Positions 1 to 9,585 of a stretch of 35,990 nucleotides of DNA are shown here, in pieces. The stretch is from Desulfotignum sp. (lineage in GTDB: Bacteria; Desulfobacterota; Desulfobacteria; Desulfobacterales; Desulfobacteraceae). How positions within the stretch are numbered: position 1 is the stretch's first letter; every line of letters starts with the position of its first letter. Location of the stretch: contig JAABUB010000034.1 of assembly GCA_011389575.1 (NCBI GenBank), forward strand, positions 1 through 35,990, read 5' to 3'. The translations under genes and the position numbers were made by a program. The notes beneath the pieces are model-generated. The model made no database searches, had not been told where the DNA came from, and saw only the letters and a program-made list of their open reading frames with translations.

Positions 1-218
1 GTGGCTGCGGACAGCACTGAATAACCTTCTCGCTCCAGCATCATGCGGGCCATCCTGAGAATTGCGGGTTCATCTTCCACAAGCAGGATGGTTTCTGTTC
101 CCCCGGCAGCTGCTTTTTTATCAGGCACTGCCTTGTCAGTGTCTTCATCGGCAACTATCCGGGGCAGATATATTTTGAAGGTGGAACCCTGACCTGGTTC
201 GCTGTAAACATTGATGAA
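1..218 (-). pseudogene. Hybrid histidine kinase fragment (HATPase tail plus start of receiver domain), runs off the window edge
   Basis: Read on the minus strand from about 218 this encodes [21 protein letters not shown], the G2-box end of a HATPase_c domain, then a short linker and the start of a receiver domain (ETILLVEDEPAILRMARMML, then GYSVLSAAT). That order is typical of hybrid sensor kinases of Desulfobacterota. The reading frame has no start and is out of frame with the material upstream of it, so it is a fragment joined to other DNA; its 3' part lies outside the window. The same HATPase tail occurs again at 868-930. It could be the surviving 3' part of the kinase whose 5' part is at 840-1253. 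Confidence 0.75.
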
Positions 219-219
219 G
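157..219. repeat. 63-bp direct repeat, copy 1 (kinase HATPase tail)
   Basis: This segment matches 868-930 with only a few mismatches and in the same orientation. Both copies encode the [12 protein letters not shown](S/T)FKIYLPRI peptide on the minus strand. The two copies flank the toxin-antitoxin remnant. Confidence 0.85.
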
Positions 220-451
220 GTGTGGCTGCAGACAGCACTGTATAGTCTTTTTTTGGGATAATTACTGGGCGCGGGTTTTGTCTTGTGAATTGTTCCCTGA
301 TGTGGCTGGCGTGATGGGGTACTGTTGTAAAAATTGTCCAAGGAAACTTCCGGTGTTGGGCGGTGGTGAGAACCTGCGCGGCTTGCCCCACAAAAGGCTG
401 ACGTTTCAACGCAATGTCCAGCAGAATATTCGTATCCAGCAACAGTTTCAA
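219..451 (-). pseudogene. Truncated PIN-domain toxin fused to receiver-domain debris
   Basis: The frame starts at 451 with MKLLLDTNILLDIALKRQPF, the typical first strand of a PIN-domain (VapC-like) ribonuclease with its first catalytic Asp. PIN similarity fades after about 35 residues and the frame runs into DYTVLSAAT, the same receiver-domain peptide seen at the window edge. The later acidic residues of the PIN active site are absent, so no active nuclease is expected. The start overlaps the stop of the upstream antitoxin-like gene by ATGA, which is the usual antitoxin-toxin arrangement. The domain call rests on the N-terminal motif only. Confidence 0.65.
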
Positions 452-684
452 GTGTATTTCTCTTGAAGATACTGATATTTCAACGCATCAGGGTCAACGT
501 CTCCCAGAAAACCAGTCCATTTTTTCAAAAATTCTTCAATGCTTTGCGACGATTCTTGGCGCTGTTCCTCTGGTGTTTTCAGCACCACAAACACCTCAAC
601 AGATCGGTTGGCAAAACGAGCGCACTCTGGAATGCGGAATGTGCCGCCCTGTAATACAGTGGTGTCAAATTTATACGCTTCCAT
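448..684 (-). CDS. Antitoxin-like small protein partnered with the truncated PIN toxin
   Basis: A 78-residue acidic protein (MEAYKFDTTVLQGGTFRIPE at the start). I chose the ATG at 684 because a GGAG sits seven bases upstream; a GTG six bases earlier is possible. The N-terminal part resembles the short beta-rich DNA-binding region of antitoxins and the C-terminal half is a charged helix that could wrap a toxin. The exact family is not recognised. Translational overlap with the PIN fragment supports the antitoxin role by context. With the toxin truncated, this may be an orphan antitoxin. Confidence 0.55.
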   Translation of the reverse strand: MEAYKFDTTVLQGGTFRIPECARFANRSVEVFVVLKTPEEQRQESSQSIEEFLKKWTGFLGDVDPDALKYQYLQEKYT

Positions 685-839
685 GCTCACGCTCCATCCG
701 TCCTGATAACATCCTCTCCTTTTTCAGCGAACCTATCGCTTTAATCACAATACAATATGTGTATAATATCAACGAAACTTTGGCAAGAATTTTATGACGT
801 TAAACCCAGTCTATTTTTTGCAACAGTAGTAATGATCGG

Positions 840-1253
840 CTATATATGCCTTGTTTCCTTTAGCTTTATCCGGGGCAGATAAATTTTAAAGCTGGAACCC
901 TGGCCAGGTTCGCTGTAAACATTGATGAAGCCGTTGTTTTGCTTGACAATGCCATAGACAGTGGCAAGCCCTAAGCCGGTACCTTTGCCCAACCCCTTGG
1001 TAGTGAAAAACGGCTCGAACAGATTATCCAGAGTATCCTTGTCCATGCCGCAGCCATTGTCACTGACCGCCAGCAGGGCAAAATCACCTGGGATAAAGCC
1101 AGTGTGTTCACTGCAATATTCCTCATCAAATGATTTTTTTCCGGTGACATAAAATTGTTTGACGGATAAATGCTGCAGGTCTGTATCAGTGGGATTCATG
1201 GCAATAGTGTCAGGGTCTTCTGGATTTACCGGCGGGTTACTCAAATTGCTCAT
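840..1253 (-). pseudogene. Histidine kinase fragment: C-terminal HATPase domain
   Basis: The 137-codon frame carries the N, G1, F and G2 region of a HATPase_c domain: [20 protein letters not shown], then EPFFTTK, then [18 protein letters not shown]. It ends at KIYLPRI plus seven unrelated residues. The N-box helix, the phospho-accepting His domain and all sensor domains are missing, and the first 35 residues look like an unrelated or degraded junction. It is therefore a remnant, probably of the same hybrid kinase family as the fragment at the window edge. Confidence 0.75.
868..930. repeat. 63-bp direct repeat, copy 2 (kinase HATPase tail)
   Basis: Second copy of the repeat described at 157-219, here at the 3' end of the other histidine kinase fragment. 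A third, shorter repeated block, GTGGCTGC(A/G)GACAGCACTG, lies at 1-20 and 222-241. Confidence 0.85.
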
Positions 1254-1337
1254 AGGCGGGCTTAACGGCCTTATTTATTCTTGTGTCTAATTATCATACC
1301 CAATTATTGTGAAAAATCATGCATTAGCTACCCAACA

Positions 1338-3713
1338 TCATCCTTGAGCTTCATCATCATAAAGGCCCATACCCGGATAATACTTTTTAGCACATTCAGG
1401 GCAGATGCCATGGCTGAATTCAGTATCAGAATGTTCATGAATATATGATTCGATTTTACTCCAATCCCCCTTGTCATCACGGATATTTTTGCAATGGGAG
1501 CAAATGGGTAATAACCTGCTCAGTGTTTTGACCTCGCCGAGTGCTTTTTGAAGATCCGAAATCAGCTTGTCCCGCTGTTCTTCGGTCCGCTTGCGCTCGG
1601 CAACCTCCACTCTGAGCCGCTGCAAGGCATCTGCCAGTTCCTTTGCTTGCGTTGCGGCCTCAATCCGCAGTCTGGATTGCTGCATCTGGTGTGCATAATT
1701 GCGAAGTTGTGTAATCTGTTTTTCTACCAGAGCTTTTTGGATCTCCCGCCCCTGTTCTTCGGTCAGTTTGCCGGTTCCTTTACCATTGGTAAGACTGCCA
1801 TCAAGGGACTTCCGGTATGCTGCTTCCATTGAGCAAATTTTGGCAGCGGCACCCCATCTGCTATAACAGACATAGGCCTGCTGCCAGTAAACATGCGAAA
1901 GTCGCTCATTTCCGCATTCCAGCCAGAATCTGTGTGCCCGTTCATTCGCCATGCCTTCCCACTGTAAAAAGTTGTCTGCCTGAGCTGCTTCTATCGCCTT
2001 GTCATAAAACTGCATGGCTTCAACTGGCCTGGCATCGATTCGGGCCAGTTCCGCAGCAGCCAGCAGGTATTTATGTTCAAAATTTTCAGGGCAGTTGTCT
2101 GCCCAGATGCGAAGCCTGCCGATCATCCGGTCAAGTTCAGTGCGCCATTTTTTTTGCCTTTTTTCATCCGACTTTGAATAGAGTGAGGTAAGAATGAGCA
2201 GACGCGCAAAAACATGCTCAGGCCAGGGTAAAAGTCCCTGGGTCCCCACTGTGTAAATCAGCGGTTCTGCTTCATCGGACAGCACCAGTGCGCCGTTATG
2301 ATCGCCTGACAACAGAAAAGAAAATGTTTTTAAAACCTTATAAATGCAGGTGACCTGGATATTATGATGATCCGCGACCCGCTGGAGATACTCCTTTTCA
2401 GGTTGGTCATCGAGCCTGTTTGACAAAGCACTTTCATCTGATAATCGGCCGAAAATGTTGAGGCCTCCCTCCAACATATCAATGGCCCATTGATTGTGTC
2501 GTGTCCGGCTGAATTCAAGGGAATGTTCCGTCTCCTGAATCAGATCCGCCAGTGGAATGCCCTGGTAGAACCGGCAATACATGTTGTGTCCGAAAGCATA
2601 AGCCGCGTATTGCAGATTGCCCGACTGCAATCCTATTTCATTGGCATCCGTATAATCCTGTGCGCCATACCTGAGATGCCTGAACCAATGCCGAATCGAG
2701 CTGCCGATCATCAGATAAAATACGCTTTGATAAGACGGGGATCGGAACGTGCCGGTCATGAGACGCGTCGCCAGTTCACTGAACGCCTTTGCCGTCGCGT
2801 AATCATTATCCATCCATCCCAGAAGTCCGCCAAATGCCGTGTGGCTATAACCCACCTGAGGGATATTCCCGTAATGAATGGTCAGGCTTACCACTTTTGG
2901 TACAATCACGCCCCATAACCTCTGGTGTGACCGGTAGCATGGCGGCCCCATCGTAATCAGGATTTTAGAGGCCGTGAGCATTTCAGGACTGCTCATAACG
3001 GGCAGTTCGACCAGCGAGGGGACCGAACGGCTTTCCAACGCCTTGCGCACCTGTGCAATCTCATGATTACAAGCCTCTTCGTAGCCATCCTCAGGCAGGT
3101 TGATCCCCAGTATAGCCAGCGCCAGTCGTCCCGTCGCGATAGCCTCCGGGTATCTGGACAGCAAGGTGTATTGAACGATAAGATGATTGAGGACATCCGC
3201 CTTTTCGAGGGCTGTTCTGGAATGAGCTGCAGCCTGCTGGTTGTACTTTTCGGCCGCGTTGCGGTCTCCTTCAAGGAATTCGCATTCTGCCCGCCCTATG
3301 AAAAGACTCATGGCTAATTCGTGGTGGTCGCGCCACAAAAGTTCCACAAACCCAGGGGTTTCCAGAAAACGATCTGCTGCCCGGTAATACTGAAGTGCTG
3401 AGCGGTATGCCAAAGCGGCGTAAGCTTTACGTGCTGCACGCACGTTTAACGCAACCACTTTTACCTGTTCTGTATCATCCTGTATCAGGACAGACCCGGC
3501 ATTCAAATCGTTCACAACCTCGAACAATCTTTCGGCAAGCTGTTCCGGATGAAGGCTGGCGAGCAGCATTCTTCCGATTTTCAGCAGAATACCGGGCAGT
3601 TCTGCCGGTTCAATTAATGAATAAGCCGCCTGTTGTATCCGGTCATGCAGGAACCTGAATGCCCTGGGACCGTGAAGCACTTCCGAAGGAGAATGTTCTC
3701 CGTCACTTTCCAC
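1338..3713 (-). pseudogene. N-terminally truncated giant sensor kinase (predicted-ATPase/TPR region plus coiled coil and CxxC tail)
   Basis: The 791-codon open frame begins with GPRAFRFLHDRIQQAAYSLI, a motif usually found deep inside trifunctional proteins that carry a Ser/Thr kinase, an AAA ATPase, a long TPR-like region and then a GAF/histidine kinase part. Here the kinase and ATPase are absent and only the helical-repeat region (about residues 90-620), a coiled coil (about 650-725) and a C-terminal CxxC...CxxC module (LLPICSHCKNIRDDKGDWSK then HGICPECAKK) remain. The apparent start is a GTG inside the former protein. The upstream DNA is an MgtE fragment on the other strand, so the 5' part was lost by rearrangement. 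A stable truncated product is possible, but signalling output is unlikely. Confidence 0.75.
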
Positions 3714-3729
3714 CGGCAGCCTATGACTT

Positions 3730-4104
3730 TTGGCAGGTCATGCAGGGGATGAAAAACCGTTTTCAAGCCTTTTCTTTTCATTGAAAAGAAGGCTTTTGTG
3801 GCTGCATATTAACCTGTTAACGGCTTTTATGGCTGCAGGTGTTGTAGCATTTTTTGAAGATGTGATGGCAAGGATTACCCTTCTGGCTGTCTTCCTGCCT
3901 GTAGTCGCCGGACAGGGAGGAAATGCCGGTGCCCAGTCGCTTGCTGTTGTGATGCGCGGCATTGTGATTCACGAGATACCCAAAGACAGGATTGAACCTT
4001 TGATTTTAAAGGAAGGCGGGCTTGCTTTCAGCCGGCCGGATTTATATTTTGAAAATTCTTTGATTTATCATTATGATTTGTGTAATTTTAGCCAGATGCA
4101 GTAA
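3730..4104 (+). pseudogene. mgtE: MgtE-type magnesium transporter fragment (membrane domain piece)
   Basis: The frame encodes WLHINLLTAFMAAGVVAFFE followed by ITLLAVFLPVVAGQGGNAGA and QSLAVVMRGI, which matches the first two transmembrane helices and the conserved GGNAG(A/T)Q loop of the MgtE pore. The cytosolic N and CBS domains before it and the remaining helices after about position 4020 are missing. The last 25 codons look unrelated. A channel cannot form from this piece. It abuts the truncated kinase on the opposite strand, which marks a rearrangement junction near 3715-3785. Confidence 0.75.
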
Positions 4105-4149
4105 GAATAAAAAAAATTTCGATCCAATAAAAAAGGCTTTTTTAAGGAA

Positions 4150-6582
4150 ATGAAAAACTATTGTCTTTCAGATCTCATTGAAATTGAAGCGCTTCAAAAT
4201 ATGGCTGACTCCCTGTATCAGTCAACAGGAATGCCCCTGGGTATAATCGATGCGATTGACAATTCGGTCCTTGTAGGTGCTGGATGGCAGGATATCTGTA
4301 CAAAATTCCATCGTGTGCATCCAAAAACCCTGCTCAGATGCCAGGAGAGCGATAATTACATTAAAGATCACTTGAAAAAAGGAGAGGCCTGTAAATATAA
4401 ATGCAAAAATGGATTATGGGATATCGGAATTCCCATCATAGTTTCTGGTAAACATCTGGCTACAATGTTTTTGGGACAGTTCTTCTATGAGGATGAAATT
4501 CCGGAAAGAAATTATTTTGTTGATCAAGGTGAAAAATTCGGTTTTGATATTGATGTATACCTTAAGGCTCTGGATCAAGTGCCTCATTTCAATAATGAAA
4601 AAATCGATTACATACTTTCATACAATAAATCATTTATCGGTTTTATTACAAAACTGGCAGAAGGTGCCCTATCCAATAAAATTGCCGAAAAAAAATTCAG
4701 GACACTTGTAGAGAATACCGTTGAGTGGGTCTGGCAGACAGATGTAAATGGCCATTATACTTATGTGAGCCCCCAGGCAGAGAAAATGATGGGTTATACG
4801 GTAAAAGAAATTATCGGCAAATCCTATTTTGATTTCATGTCTTCGGATGAAGCAGGAAGAATCATTCCCATGGTTTCCAAAATGCTGGCAAATCATGAAA
4901 GAATTGCAGGATTGGAGAACACGCTTATCGCCAAAGATGGATCCGAAAAAAATTTTGAAACCAACGGAACTCCCCTTTTTGACGAAAATAGAAATTTCCT
5001 TGGATACATGGGGACCTGTCGCGACATCACCGAACGTAAACATTCTGAAAAAGCGTTGCATGAAAGTGAGCAACGCTTCCGGATCATGGCGGACGGAACC
5101 CCGGTTATGATCTGGGTGGCCGATGCCAAGGGCAATATCGAATATATCAATACGGCCTACAGGCGTTTTTTCGGGGTAAATTTAGCGCAGGTTCTCGGTC
5201 AAAACTGGCAGCCGCTGGTGCATGAGGAAAACCGTGAAAAATATGTCGGCGCTTTTATGCAGGCATTGAAAGACCAGAAACCATTCCATGCCACGGCATT
5301 GGTTAAAAATGCAAACAAAGAATGGCGCTGGTTAGAATCCTATGGCTCACCTCGCTTTTCAGCAGACGGCAAATTTTGTGGTATGGTTGGCAGCAGTCCT
5401 GACATTACAGAGCGCAAACAGGCTGAGGAGAATCTGCACAGTCTCAATAAAGAGCTTGAACAAAAAGTGGCTGAATATACCCGGGTGGCCAGGGACCGGG
5501 CAAAAAAGCTGCAGAAACTGGTGGGAGAATTGACATTTGTCGAACAAAAAGAGCGGCAGCGCCTGGCTAAAATCCTCCACGATCACCTTCAGCAACTGTT
5601 GGTCGGCGCCCGTATGAACAGTGAAATACTTTGCCGAAGTGTTGCCGAAAAACATGAGAAGGTTGCCAAAAAAGCTTTAGACCTTATCAACCAGTCTATA
5701 AAAACCTCCCGTTCTTTAACAACCGAGCTTTACCCTCTGGTTTTGCAGCAGGGGCTTTCAGCTGCTTTGAAATGGACAGTGCGATGGATGAATGAGAATC
5801 AGGGGCTTACCGTCGATTTGCAGACAGATCTCCAAATTGATCCAAAACAAGAGGATGTTACCGCATTCCTCTATCAGAGCATACGGGAACTGCTTTTAAA
5901 TGTAGTCAAACATTCAGGTGTAAAATCGGCACGCCTTGAGGTGGTCCGTGATGAGGCACAAAAACAGCTTCGGGTTACAGTAAGCGATCAGGGAGCAGGG
6001 TTCGATCCGGGGGTCGCCTTGAAGGATGAAGGGACAGGGTTTGGACTTTTCAGCATTCAAGAGCGGCTTCAACTGATGGGCGGCAGTATTGAGATTGAAA
6101 GTTCACCGGGAAATGGGGCCGATTTGTCACTGATTGTGCCCCTTGAAACAAAGGAAGAAATAGAAGATGACGTCACCAGGAAAATCAGAGCTGAAATAAA
6201 AAAAACCAAACCTGGTGAAGATAAAATCCGAATCCTTGTGGTGGACGACCATACAGTTGTCCGTCAGGGACTTTCCACCTTGCTGGGCCTTCATTCCGGT
6301 ATTGAAATGGTGGGGGAAGCAGGCGACGGCCGGGAAGCGGTTGAAAAAGCCCGGGAACTTCATCCCGACGTGATTCTAATGGATATCAACATGCCGAAGA
6401 TGGACGGTATTCAGGCTACCCGGATTATTCGTTCCGAACTTCCCTGCGTGCGCATCGTTGGCCTCTCCATGCATGACAAACAGGATCAGGCTGATCAGAT
6501 GATACAGGCCGGGGCTTCTGCCTACTGTACGAAAGACGGTTCTACGGATGAGATTCTTTCTGCCATCCGCAGATCGGATTGA
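4150..6582 (+). CDS. PocR-domain sensor histidine kinase with two PAS domains and a C-terminal receiver domain
   Basis: 810 residues. Order: a PocR ligand-binding domain (about 1-175, with conserved Cys in LLRCQES and CKYKCKNGLWDIGIPI), PAS 1 (about 178-295), PAS 2 (about 305-425), a coiled coil, a HisKA_3 dimerisation domain with the phospho-accepting His477 in LAKILHDHLQQLL, a HATPase domain (about 570-665, GTGFGLFSIQERL) and a NarL-type receiver (about 690-808) with phospho-acceptor Asp745 in DVILMDINMPK. No DNA-binding domain follows the receiver, so output must pass to a partner. PocR domains sense small hydrocarbon derivatives in characterised cases; the ligand here is unknown. No transmembrane segment is visible, so it is cytoplasmic. 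The start has AAGGA just upstream. The gene looks intact among damaged neighbours. Confidence 0.9.
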   Translation: MKNYCLSDLIEIEALQNMADSLYQSTGMPLGIIDAIDNSVLVGAGWQDICTKFHRVHPKTLLRCQESDNYIKDHLKKGEACKYKCKNGLWDIGIPIIVSGKHLATMFLGQFFYEDEIPERNYFVDQGEKFGFDIDVYLKALDQVPHFNNEKIDYILSYNKSFIGFITKLAEGALSNKIAEKKFRTLVENTVEWVWQTDVNGHYTYVSPQAEKMMGYTVKEIIGKSYFDFMSSDEAGRIIPMVSKMLANHERIAGLENTLIAKDGSEKNFETNGTPLFDENRNFLGYMGTCRDITERKHSEKALHESEQRFRIMADGTPVMIWVADAKGNIEYINTAYRRFFGVNLAQVLGQNWQPLVHEENREKYVGAFMQALKDQKPFHATALVKNANKEWRWLESYGSPRFSADGKFCGMVGSSPDITERKQAEENLHSLNKELEQKVAEYTRVARDRAKKLQKLVGELTFVEQKERQRLAKILHDHLQQLLVGARMNSEILCRSVAEKHEKVAKKALDLINQSIKTSRSLTTELYPLVLQQGLSAALKWTVRWMNENQGLTVDLQTDLQIDPKQEDVTAFLYQSIRELLLNVVKHSGVKSARLEVVRDEAQKQLRVTVSDQGAGFDPGVALKDEGTGFGLFSIQERLQLMGGSIEIESSPGNGADLSLIVPLETKEEIEDDVTRKIRAEIKKTKPGEDKIRILVVDDHTVVRQGLSTLLGLHSGIEMVGEAGDGREAVEKARELHPDVILMDINMPKMDGIQATRIIRSELPCVRIVGLSMHDKQDQADQMIQAGASAYCTKDGSTDEILSAIRRSD

Positions 6583-6594
6583 CACCATTGCCAT

Positions 6595-6816
6595 GACAGC
6601 CCGGACCGGCTTTCCTATCTGCTGGTGGGTGATACCATTAACCTGGCATCCCGTCTCCAGTCTCTGACACGCAGCCTGGACGTCAGGATTATCCTTTCAG
6701 CTGATACGGTTGCCTGCCTGCCTCCCCATCTGATCCAGCAAAATTTGTTGAAACATTCCCAATCCGTCCAGGTCAAGGGCCGGAAGGTAAAAATCGATAT
6801 TTACCTGATCACCTGA
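6595..6816 (+). pseudogene. C-terminal fragment of a class III adenylate/guanylate cyclase
   Basis: The open frame reads SPDRLSYLLVGDTINLASRL and ends in VQVKGRKVKIDIYLIT. This is the end of a class III nucleotide cyclase catalytic domain: the VGDTVNLASRL loop and the terminal VKVKGK-x5-Y strand. There is no start or N-terminal catalytic part. It lies 13 bases after the kinase stop, in a different context, so it is the tail of a deleted gene. Its stop overlaps the 3' end of the convergent fbpC by 16 bases. Confidence 0.7.
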
Positions 6817-7880
6817 CAGCAGATACCTTGTAAGAACCTGTCAGGGCATGGGTGGTATTGAAAAATCCGTACTTTTTGATTACAAATTGAAATACCATAC
6901 TCTTTGTTGAGTTCACGTCGTTTCGGGCATTTATCCAGGCAAACAAACTGATCGCCTGATGGCAGTTCAAAGGTATGGTACCTGCCCGGTCCCCTGAAAT
7001 GGGATTTGATCAACCTGGCTTTGTATTCAGAATCAGAATCTATGCGGACATCTTCCGGTCGAAGAAAAATTGTGACCGGAAGACTGCTGTCAAAACCATT
7101 TACATGTTCTGATGAGAATTGACCGATTTGTGATGTGATAACACCGCTTTCATCGATATCGCCTTTAATAAACGCGCCTTCACCTACAAAAGAGGCAACA
7201 TCATATGAGGCTGGCTTATAATATAAATTATCGGCTGTATCCCACTGCAGCAGCCGCCCATCCTGCATCACGCCGATCTGATCAGCCATTGCAAATGCTT
7301 CATGCTGATTGTGGGTGACAAGAAGACCGGTGGTGCCATACTCCTTTAAAATGAGACGAACTTCTTCAGACAAGGCTTCTCTTAAAGCAATGTCCAGGTT
7401 GGAAAAGGGTTCATCCATCAAGAGAAGTCCAGGTTTGGGGGCAAGTGCCCTTGCCAGTGCAACGCGTTGCTGCTGGCCGCCTGATAATTCATGGGGATAT
7501 TTTTTTTCAGAACCTGATAATCCGGTTGTGCTGATCAGTTTTTCAATTTCTGATTTTGTGCTCTTTTCAGGACCAAAGGTGATATTTTCGTGGACGGTCA
7601 AATGGGGGAACAATGCATAATCCTGAAACACCATTCCTGCCATTCGTTTTTCAGGGGGAATATTATGGCTGACAGAAACCACTTCATTTCCGCAAATGGC
7701 GATATCACCGGCATCAGGTTTCTCAAATCCTGCTATCATACGCAAAAGAGTGGTCTTCCCGCAGCCGCTGGGACCTATCAACGCCCCTAATTCACCATCC
7801 TTTATTTTGAATGAAATGGTATCGGCAGCAATTACATTTTTCCCGAGTTTTTTACAAATGTTGTTAACCTGTAATGACAT
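6801..7880 (-). CDS. fbpC: Iron(III)-type ABC transporter ATP-binding protein
   Basis: 359 residues. Walker A GPSGCGKTT (about 36-44), Q-loop, ABC signature LSGGQQQRVALARAL, Walker B LLLMDEPFSNLD and the switch His (LLVTHNQHEAF) are all present. A C-terminal OB-like domain (about 240-359) follows, as in FbpC/PotA-type ATPases. It energises ferric iron uptake by the adjacent permease on the inner face of the membrane. The start overlaps the permease stop by 17 bases, which implies translational coupling. Gene order A-B-C with a periplasmic binding protein first supports iron rather than polyamine; thiamine or phosphonate substrates are less likely alternatives. Confidence 0.88.
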   Translation of the reverse strand: MSLQVNNICKKLGKNVIAADTISFKIKDGELGALIGPSGCGKTTLLRMIAGFEKPDAGDIAICGNEVVSVSHNIPPEKRMAGMVFQDYALFPHLTVHENITFGPEKSTKSEIEKLISTTGLSGSEKKYPHELSGGQQQRVALARALAPKPGLLLMDEPFSNLDIALREALSEEVRLILKEYGTTGLLVTHNQHEAFAMADQIGVMQDGRLLQWDTADNLYYKPASYDVASFVGEGAFIKGDIDESGVITSQIGQFSSEHVNGFDSSLPVTIFLRPEDVRIDSDSEYKARLIKSHFRGPGRYHTFELPSGDQFVCLDKCPKRRELNKEYGISICNQKVRIFQYHPCPDRFLQGICCQVIR

Positions 7881-9501
7881 TTTGTTTTTTGTTCCTTCCT
7901 AAAAAAGTAAGAGAAATGATGGGAATCATACCGGCCAACACGAGTGTAATGGCTGGAAGAGCAGCACGTTCCCATTCGCCTTCTGAAGTGAGTTCAAATA
8001 TTTTGACAGCCAGCGTGTCCCAGCCGAATGGCCTGAGCATTAAGGTGACAGGCATCTCTTTCATGATCTCAACGAGCACAAGGATGCTCCCTGTAATAAT
8101 TCCCCGCCGCAGTAACGGCAGATGAATTTTTGTGAGCAGCTTAAAACCGGTTACTTTCATGATTCTTGCCGCCTCATCCATTGACGAAGTCAACCGGGTC
8201 ATGTTGCTGAAGACGGGAGTGTAACCTGCTGTGAGAAACCGTATCATATAACACACCGGCAGCAGCCAGAGTGTTCCCTTGAGAATTCCACTGATTGGAT
8301 ACCCCCCAAAGATGCCTATCATTTCAATCAGTGTTTTATCAAGCCAGGCAATAACACCCATCATGCCAACGGCAAGTACGGTTCCTGGAAGCGCGTATCC
8401 GGACAAACATAATTTTGAAACAATACCTGTTTTGATATCACCCATCGATCTGTTGGAATATGCCAGAATAATGGCAACCCCCATAGTGAAGACAGTTCCC
8501 ATGACCCCCAAAACAATGGTGTTTTTAAGCAGTGTCACATAATGGGCGTTGATTTCAACCGTGAACGATGCAATGGTCCAAATCAACAGTTGAAAAACAG
8601 GCACGACAAACGACAACCCAAAAATGGCTGCACAGAAACCAAAAGCAAAAAAAGACCTGGTTCTGTTCATTTTGATCCGCACCACAGCCTGATGTCCATT
8701 GGTATAAAACTGCTGTTTCTTTTTGAAATATGACTCGGCAATAAAAATGGCCAGCACAATGACAACCAGTATCGATGCCAGCTGGGAAGCGGCCCTGATG
8801 GAAAAAAATCCATACCACGCTTTATACACCCCGGTGGTGAAGGTATCATAATTAAATACGGAAACAGCCCCGAAATCCGCCAGTGTTTCCATGAACACCA
8901 GTATCAGTCCCCCGAAAATCCAGGGCCGGGCCATGGGTATGGTTACCCGGAATAAAGTATACAGCCTGCCTGCATGCAGAGACTGGGAGGTTTCTATCAT
9001 GGATTTTCCCATGGAACGAAATCCGCTTGAGGCCATAAGATACACATAGGGAAAAATGGATAATGATATAACAGCTATTACACCCCATGCTGAACGGATT
9101 TGGGGAAAATACGGCGCGATAGAGGGGATGGTTGACCGGATAAAGGTTTGAACCGGCCCGGAAAAATCAAGCAGCCCTGTATAAATAAAGGCCATGACAT
9201 AGGCAGGAATGGCCAGCGGGAGCAGTAAAATCCGGTGAAATATGCTCCTGCCCAAAAAGTCATAAAATGATGTCAGCCAGGCAAGGGATATGCCCAGAAC
9301 CGCTGTGGTGAACATTACGCCGATAATCAGAATCGCCGTATTTTTCACCAGATCCGGTAAAACATACTGTTTAAGATGGGTCCATATTTCAATTTCAGCC
9401 TGGAAGCCGGAAAGTAAAATAACCATTACCGGTGAGATAACCATCCCGGCAAAAAAAAGGGATACAATGAAATTTCTGTTGTTATTAATATGTTGAAACA
9501 T
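7864..9501 (-). CDS. fbpB: Iron(III)-type ABC transporter permease (fused two-half)
   Basis: 545 residues with about 12 predicted membrane helices in two homologous halves, each ending in an EAA-type loop (ETSQSLHAGRLYTLFRVTIP in the first half, DEAARIMKVTGFKLLTKIHLP in part in the second). This is the FbpB/SfuB architecture, in which one chain forms both halves of the channel. It lies between the binding protein and the ATPase and overlaps the latter. A 51-bp hairpin separates it from fbpA and probably lowers its expression relative to the binding protein. Start ATG at 9501. Confidence 0.88.
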   Translation of the reverse strand: MFQHINNNRNFIVSLFFAGMVISPVMVILLSGFQAEIEIWTHLKQYVLPDLVKNTAILIIGVMFTTAVLGISLAWLTSFYDFLGRSIFHRILLLPLAIPAYVMAFIYTGLLDFSGPVQTFIRSTIPSIAPYFPQIRSAWGVIAVISLSIFPYVYLMASSGFRSMGKSMIETSQSLHAGRLYTLFRVTIPMARPWIFGGLILVFMETLADFGAVSVFNYDTFTTGVYKAWYGFFSIRAASQLASILVVIVLAIFIAESYFKKKQQFYTNGHQAVVRIKMNRTRSFFAFGFCAAIFGLSFVVPVFQLLIWTIASFTVEINAHYVTLLKNTIVLGVMGTVFTMGVAIILAYSNRSMGDIKTGIVSKLCLSGYALPGTVLAVGMMGVIAWLDKTLIEMIGIFGGYPISGILKGTLWLLPVCYMIRFLTAGYTPVFSNMTRLTSSMDEAARIMKVTGFKLLTKIHLPLLRRGIITGSILVLVEIMKEMPVTLMLRPFGWDTLAVKIFELTSEGEWERAALPAITLVLAGMIPIISLTFLGRNKKQNVITG

Positions 9502-9520
9502 GGCAGTTCTTCAAGGGTTT

Positions 9521-9571
9521 GATGACCACCCTTCCGGCAAAAAAGATGCTGTGGCCGGCAGGGTGGTCATC
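9521..9571 (-). promoter_or_regulatory. Intergenic stem-loop between fbpA and fbpB
   Basis: The outer arms GATGACCACCCT and AGGGTGGTCATC pair perfectly and an inner CCGGC/GCCGG adds to the stem. On the transcribed minus strand no U-run follows, so it is not a classical terminator. In binding-protein-dependent operons such a hairpin commonly protects the upstream mRNA or partly attenuates readthrough, giving excess binding protein. That role is inference from position. Confidence 0.65.
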
Positions 9572-9585
9572 TTTTGGGAGGGGAT

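Noticed and set aside
1-241. Short direct repeats at 1-20 and 222-241 considered as a CRISPR or tandem array
   Set aside because: Only two copies, and both encode the receiver peptide VLSAAT; they are duplicated kinase sequence.
3730-4104. Considered an intact small membrane protein
   Set aside because: The sequence matches only an interior slice of MgtE and lacks the rest of the pore.
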